DNA of 64,000 bases from the NCBI RefSeq assembly GCF_964355755.1, contig NC_092678.1, positions 20,496,922-20,560,921 on the forward strand. The letters are read 5' to 3'. The notes under the pieces are model-generated. The model was not told where the DNA came from, ran no database searches, and was given only the letters and a program-made list of their open reading frames with translations. Positions within the stretch are counted from its first letter, which is position 1, and each line of letters starts with the position of its first letter. The translations under genes and the position numbers were made by a program. Shown piece after piece: positions 59,277 to 64,000 of the stretch. The DNA comes from Antedon mediterranea. Lineage: Eukaryota; Echinodermata; Crinoidea; Comatulida; Antedonidae.

Positions 59277-59560
59277 TTGCTGGTACAGTGTGAACAACGC
59301 TCTTTGACGGTTTCTAAAACGCGAATGACAAATAATTCTAGGTCGTATCCGATTGGTCGAAAGCTCGACTCATCCTTATTTGAAGTGGTTGAGAACAGCA
59401 CAGGTGAAAAAATGGAGTATACAGATCACAAAAACTATAGTTACGATGGGATAACGAAATCTTGACCCATCCTTATTTGAAGACGTTAAGAATAGCTCAT
59501 GTAAAAGCAGTACTGCTTTGTCGGTTTCTAAAACATGGGTGACGAATTTGATCATCAACA
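59277..59560. repeat. degenerate duplication, CATCCTTATTTGAAG and CGGTTTCTAAAAC blocks
   Basis: CATCCTTATTTGAAG occurs at about 59370 and 59467, and CTTTG(A/T)CGGTTTCTAAAAC at about 59302 and 59516. The spacing indicates rearranged copies of one unit of about 100-215 bases. Confidence 0.55.
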
Positions 59561-59741
59561 TAATATCAACAGTCCCGCACGAACTATTGACGAAACGGCA
59601 CACGATTGTTTGTGTACTGCTAAATGTGTTTATTTGTTTAAGACATTTAATCATATTAACTAATATTTGGATGATGTCAACAACCATTGCAAAACTATTT
59701 CGTGGATGATGGTGATTGTCACGTATGGTTCTTTGAACTTC

Positions 59742-60067
59742 GTACGCTCGTGTGGGCCATATTTCAAAGTAGGCCTAAAGCCAGACCCAGTCTTAGTACG
59801 CTCGTGTGGGCCATATTTCGTAGTAGGCCTAAAGCCAGGCCCAGTTTTAGTACGCTCGTGTGGGCCATATTTCGTAGTTGGCCTAAAGTCATGCATGCCC
59901 AGTCTTCGTACGCTCGTGTGAGCCATCTTTCGTAGTAGCCCTAGGGCCAGGCCCGATCTTCGTACGCTCGTGTGGGCCATCTTTCGTCGTAGTATGCCTA
60001 AAGTCAGGCCCAGTCTTTGTACGCTCGTGACGTGGACCATCTTTCGTATTAGCCAGGCCCAATCTTA
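59742..60067. repeat. 54-bp minisatellite, six units
   Basis: Units start at 59742, 59796, 59850, 59908, 59962 and 60019, each GTACGCTCGTGTGGGCCAT, then TTTCGTAGTAGGCCTAAAG, then CCAGGCCCAGTCTT. Because 54 is a multiple of three, several frames stay open on both strands and give repetitive proteins such as PHERTKTG repeats. These are artefacts. Confidence 0.95.
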
Positions 60068-61000
60068 CCATATTACTTATTTCTATTCAGTAGTTGACCT
60101 AAAGTATAAGCCCATTCCCAAAATGTCAGACATTTTAAATCGTGATTTCATTTTTTAGGTCTCGTCTAATTAAATTTAAAAATGCCGTATAAAATGTATA
60201 ATGGAAGTTTTGTAAATTATGCCTAACAATTATCCACAACATAAGCCTACGTATTTCCTTTAAAAAAATCCCCGTCATTTTACCCAAATTGACAATGTTA
60301 TTTCATAGTATTGTAAATTAGCAATAGGAATGCTTTGAAACTAAATAACTCTACCCAAAAATGTCGGATCTCCAGAGTATCTGCACATTTACGAGCTATC
60401 TGTAATGTTCTAGTTTAGTTTAAAATGTTTAACTAAGGTTACTGTGCCACCCTACCACATAATGCCGAGGCTTAGTACAATGAGCTCCTAACTGCTCATT
60501 TCCCTAGGTTCAGAGAACACGGGACTCACCTTTACCTTTACTGGGCCAAAACTCAATTCCCGGTGTACACCGACACTTTCACTCTTTACAAATGTTTGCC
60601 GAGTAAACTTGCTAAAGTCAAGTGTTTTTGTAATGCAGTATGTATCATAAAAGAAGGAAACCGGCTTTAAAAAAAAATCTAAAACAAACTGACGTGTGTA
60701 TAAAAGGATTTGCTACTACTTGAAGCAACAATAGATATAGCTGTATGTGTCAGTTTATACCTTGTAACTTATACCAAGGGTGAAAACATAGTACTGTAGT
60801 GTGTCAGTAGAACATGAATTAACGATATATCGTCGTGACCAAAAGTGTCCTCCTATGGTTTAATGTCAAATCATTGCTCCATGGTTAAAACAAAATACAT
60901 TATTCCCCTTGTTAGTTTCACATGAAAGTGTCCCATATAATAATAATGGTGTCCCTGAATATGGGTGTCCCAAAAGAAGGGTTACTGTACAAATCTTCTA

Positions 61001-61862
61001 ACGCTCTGTCTACACTATCAAACTAGTTTGACAAAAAAAAGTGTGATATGCCCAAATATGGTAGTGATATGCCCAAATATGGTAGTGATATTCCTAAATA
61101 TGGGAGTGATATGACATCACCATGTCCATATATGGGCAGCCCTGGTTTGTTATAATTTTATTGGATACCTCCATTGTATTTCCCCTCTTTCTCATTAGGA
61201 AGGACCCCTGAATAGGGGTGTCTCAAAGGAAGGATTCTAACTGTACAAAGCTTCAAGAAGCGTAGATCCTATCAGACACACACATATATTCTCCCTTGTT
61301 CAATATTGTTGTAGAATACCTTGGTAAGGTGGTATCACGCCCGATAACCGTACAATATAAACATTAACTTACTAGTGTATCTATTTCTTCTAAGCATTTC
61401 GTCTAAGGCTGGCTACGTTCAGTGCGCCCGTCACACATAGGCCACTACATGTTACCTTTTATTAATATTTAGACCTACACTGACTCTACCGTATGACCTG
61501 CTCTAGTCTAAATCGTATTTCTAGCATTCATACAAAGTTGTGGTTTAAAAGAATTGAATAACGTATATTCTTTCTAAAGAATACATATACTGGGGTTACT
61601 CAAGTTTTACGATGATAATTATCAACACGATAATAAGTTTGTGGTACTTTAAAGAATGGTCTATTGTATTTAAAACACGGCGCATGTTAGGTGAATACGT
61701 CTTTGTAAGAAGTCTTTTAAAGTATGTTTCGATACAGAACTGTTATAGTAATCGTTAAGAATACATAGTCAATGTTATCTTACATTTAATGACACGGAAT
61801 AGTTAGACCTACACATCACATTGTATTGTCACATAAAGTTTAATAGTGTAGACAGAGTTTTA
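61001..61862. mobile_element. CArG-type miniature element A5, split by a 670-bp insertion
   Basis: The left half (61001-61138) runs from ACGCTCTGTCTACACTATCA through three AAATATGG(T/G)AGTGATAT units to CCATATATGGGCA. The right half resumes at about 61811 with ACACATCACATTGTATTGTC and ends TAATAGTGTAGACAGAGTTT. Joined, they follow the order of the intact copies. The intervening 670 bases start GCCCTGGTTTG and contain no coding frame. Confidence 0.75.
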
Positions 61863-61944
61863 TAATGTTATATCAGAGTTTAACTCTTCCCTGGTTATAT
61901 TGTAACACAAGAAAACCACTTAAAGGAAACACAAGGCCATGTGC

Positions 61945-62040
61945 TCGTAACGCATGCAATTTGACAAACGACAGATCATCTAAACCGTCGGCTGTGATTG
62001 GTCAAATTGCTTGTGTTGCGCGTACGCAACGCAAAATAGT
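61945..62040. mobile_element. GCGTTGCG/CCAAT element, partial copy B4
   Basis: GTGATTGGTCAAATTGCTTG, then TGTTGCGCGTACGCAACGCA, matches one arm of copy B1 on the complementary strand. The second arm is only weakly visible. Confidence 0.55.
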
Positions 62041-62263
62041 GTAATTTATCTTCGTATTCTAAAAAAAAAAAGATTTTTTCAAGGTTAATGCCTCATTTTC
62101 TCTCTCCTTTCCTTTAACCTACCAACTAGGCCTGTCATAATAGCCACACCAATACTACGTGGATTTTATTGCCATTCCATTCTGTATTTCTTTTCATGCT
62201 AAATAGCTTTCTATTGATAAACAATTTTATAGCATAATCAAATTAGGTGCTGGGCCGTCTGTA

Positions 62264-62402
62264 AAGCTCCGTCTACATTATCAAACTAAAAGTGTGATGT
62301 GCCCAAATATGGTAGCGATGTTCCTAAATATGGTAGTGGTATGACATCATCATATCCATATATGAGAACATAAAGTTTGATAGTGTAGACAACTGGAGCC
62401 TT
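62264..62402. mobile_element. CArG-type miniature element, copy A6
   Basis: AAAGCTCCGTCTACATTATC at the left, CCCAAATATGGTAGCGATGT and CCTAAATATGGTAGTGGTAT inside, and a TGACATCATC motif. The right end is TTTGATAGTGTAGAC followed by a short insertion and GGAGCCTTA. Confidence 0.85.
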
Positions 62403-64000
62403 ACAGTTTGGTTTTGTTTTATTTTGTAAAAATTGACCAAAAAATGAGACGAAACTAGTATTTTTACTTGTGTATGTTCATATGTAGGATTGTCAATTAT
62501 TACCACAACTAATCTGCTATTAAGTATTGCATGACAATAATGAAATCCCCTTTTATTACCGATTGTCTTGTAGGCCTAGGTGGTTGATAGCTTGCCACCG
62601 CAGGCAAATGCGTTTGCACCCTCTCTTCTACTAGTAAATTCTGCAAAAGTGGTCACTCCGCCCGAACTCTCGCATATACATTTAGGCATAAACTAACTAG
62701 CGAGTATCTGTTTTTAATGTGGTCATGAGTATATAAGTGCACCGGTTAGAAGTAACATGAAGCATGCGTTATAATGAATGGTGAGAAATTGATTCTTTTC
62801 GGGTTTTCCTTCACTTTAAAAATAAAAATTGTTAAAAAGGGATGCTAGTAACATAAGTAGTACACTGTTGATATATCTCTTTAGTATCAACACATCCATA
62901 CCAACCGTTCCAATCTGTCCACATTTTTCTTTTAAAAAAGGAGGGTGTATAACGGTGCAAAATAATAGTCCGTACTTTGGCAAATCAAAAAGCACAGCCT
63001 AACGTATATTATTTTAGAACTTAACAATACCATGTTCATAAGTAGGCTATTACCAATTTCAAAAGTAGTTAGTGGGGTGAATCCAAACCAAACAAAAATA
63101 AAACCTCTCAAAAGCTCTGATTTAACCGCCTTTTTGTTAACGTTAGAGGCGATGAGGCGAAACCCATACACTTTCAAAATGAAATGTCAGTTGAACTATT
63201 CGTACGTTGTCACGATATTATACTTATAGATATAGCCTGAACTTTGCTGTACTTTTCAAACACAATGCTGATATATAAAGTTGTAAAAAAAAATAAATCG
63301 AACATCGCACTTAAAACTGCTCTATATTATTTTTATTGTAGAAGTAAATTGTGTAAGAATATTGTGGTTTATAATGAACTGAGTAAGTTCTTTGTGAGCA
63401 CATTGCAGACTACAAACTTTTTGCGCGCCATAATAAAGGACGACGCGACGTTGTCTATTTTTAACTTGCTTGCGTTGCGTGTCATACCTCTTGAATCAAT
63501 CCCCACCACCAGCCTAGCTTAGTTCGATATAGACGACGGAGCGCGGTGGCGGTGAACCGTGGCGGTGTGTACACGCACCGCCACGGTTGATGGATGAATG
63601 AGAAGATGAACAGAAAGATAGTTAGATAGTTAAAACGATAAACACTATAACGTATAACAAAACTTGTATTATTTAAGTTAGAATACTTTCCTGTTACAGT
63701 TGTGAGGTACAGATATAAGATAAGAAAATGTAATATGAGAAATCTATCTTGTTTATTGAAACCTGTCGAATTTGTTTGATGTGCACCGCCCTTATCTTAT
63801 TTACTAACAACCTCACATTGTATTTCTTATGTTTGGTTACATGTCACACTTTTGTTCAATGCTCTGAAGCGTCAGTATCTTGTCTGTCATCAATCTGACA
63901 ATAGACGACGTAATTCCCACGGTTAACACTACAAATACACCGTTTATCAATTTTGATAATCAAAAAGAAAAAATTAAAGAACAAATAGCACTGTCTGAAT
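62403..64000. other. distal upstream sequence
   Basis: Apart from the hairpin at 63555-63588 I see no gene or repeat I can support. The open frame at 63244-63522 ends in ordinary noncoding-looking sequence. Confidence 0.45.
63555..63588. repeat. perfect 13-bp GC-rich hairpin
   Basis: AACCGTGGCGGTG (63555-63567) pairs exactly with CACCGCCACGGTT (63576-63588) around an 8-base loop TGTACACG. It is preceded by a direct partial copy, GCGCGGTGGCGGTGA. Confidence 0.9.

Noticed and set aside
59660-60040. 126-residue minus-strand frame with GPHERTKTG repeats, and its plus-strand partners
   Set aside because: They are translations of the 54-bp minisatellite; several frames are open at once.

Overview
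This window is AT-rich eukaryotic (metazoan) DNA. It holds one gene I can recognise with confidence: a complete, five-coding-exon GATA1/2/3-class zinc-finger transcription factor on the minus strand. Its ATG is at 43208 and its stop codon at 24851-24853. The five exons join in frame at GT-AG introns of 3.7-4.6 kb and give 484 residues. Both GATA fingers are intact. The first is preceded by the Arg-Ser-rich lead-in and followed by the linker typical of vertebrate GATA2/3, so it is GATA1/2/3 rather than GATA4/5/6. The species cannot be fixed from sequence alone. The very frequent palindrome TAGGCCTA, the AT richness, the abundant small inverted-repeat elements and a single GATA1/2/3 with this structure suggest a marine invertebrate deuterostome, perhaps an echinoderm. 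That placement is inference.

Layout: 1-24.6 kb is the 3' flank of the gene. I see no convincing gene there, only microsatellites, a 31-bp minisatellite, several 100-220 bp tandem duplications and dispersed repeats. 24.8-43.4 kb is the GATA gene. 43.4-64 kb is its 5' flank, and any noncoding first exon must lie there, because the exon with the start codon opens with a strong splice acceptor. This flank carries most of the miniature inverted-repeat elements, a tRNA-derived SINE, a 54-bp minisatellite and several perfect hairpins.

No second gene flanks the GATA locus within 20-24 kb on either side, which fits a developmental regulator in a large regulatory landscape. The most unusual material is noncoding. 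One terminal-inverted-repeat family carries internal CArG-like (CC[A/T]6GG) and CRE-like motifs and clusters at 57.8-62.4 kb. A second family carries CCAAT and GCGTTGCG motifs and is present as a head-to-head pair with a perfect palindromic junction. TAGGCCTA-type modules appear as apparent small insertions between otherwise matching repeat copies. All repeat counts are by eye.
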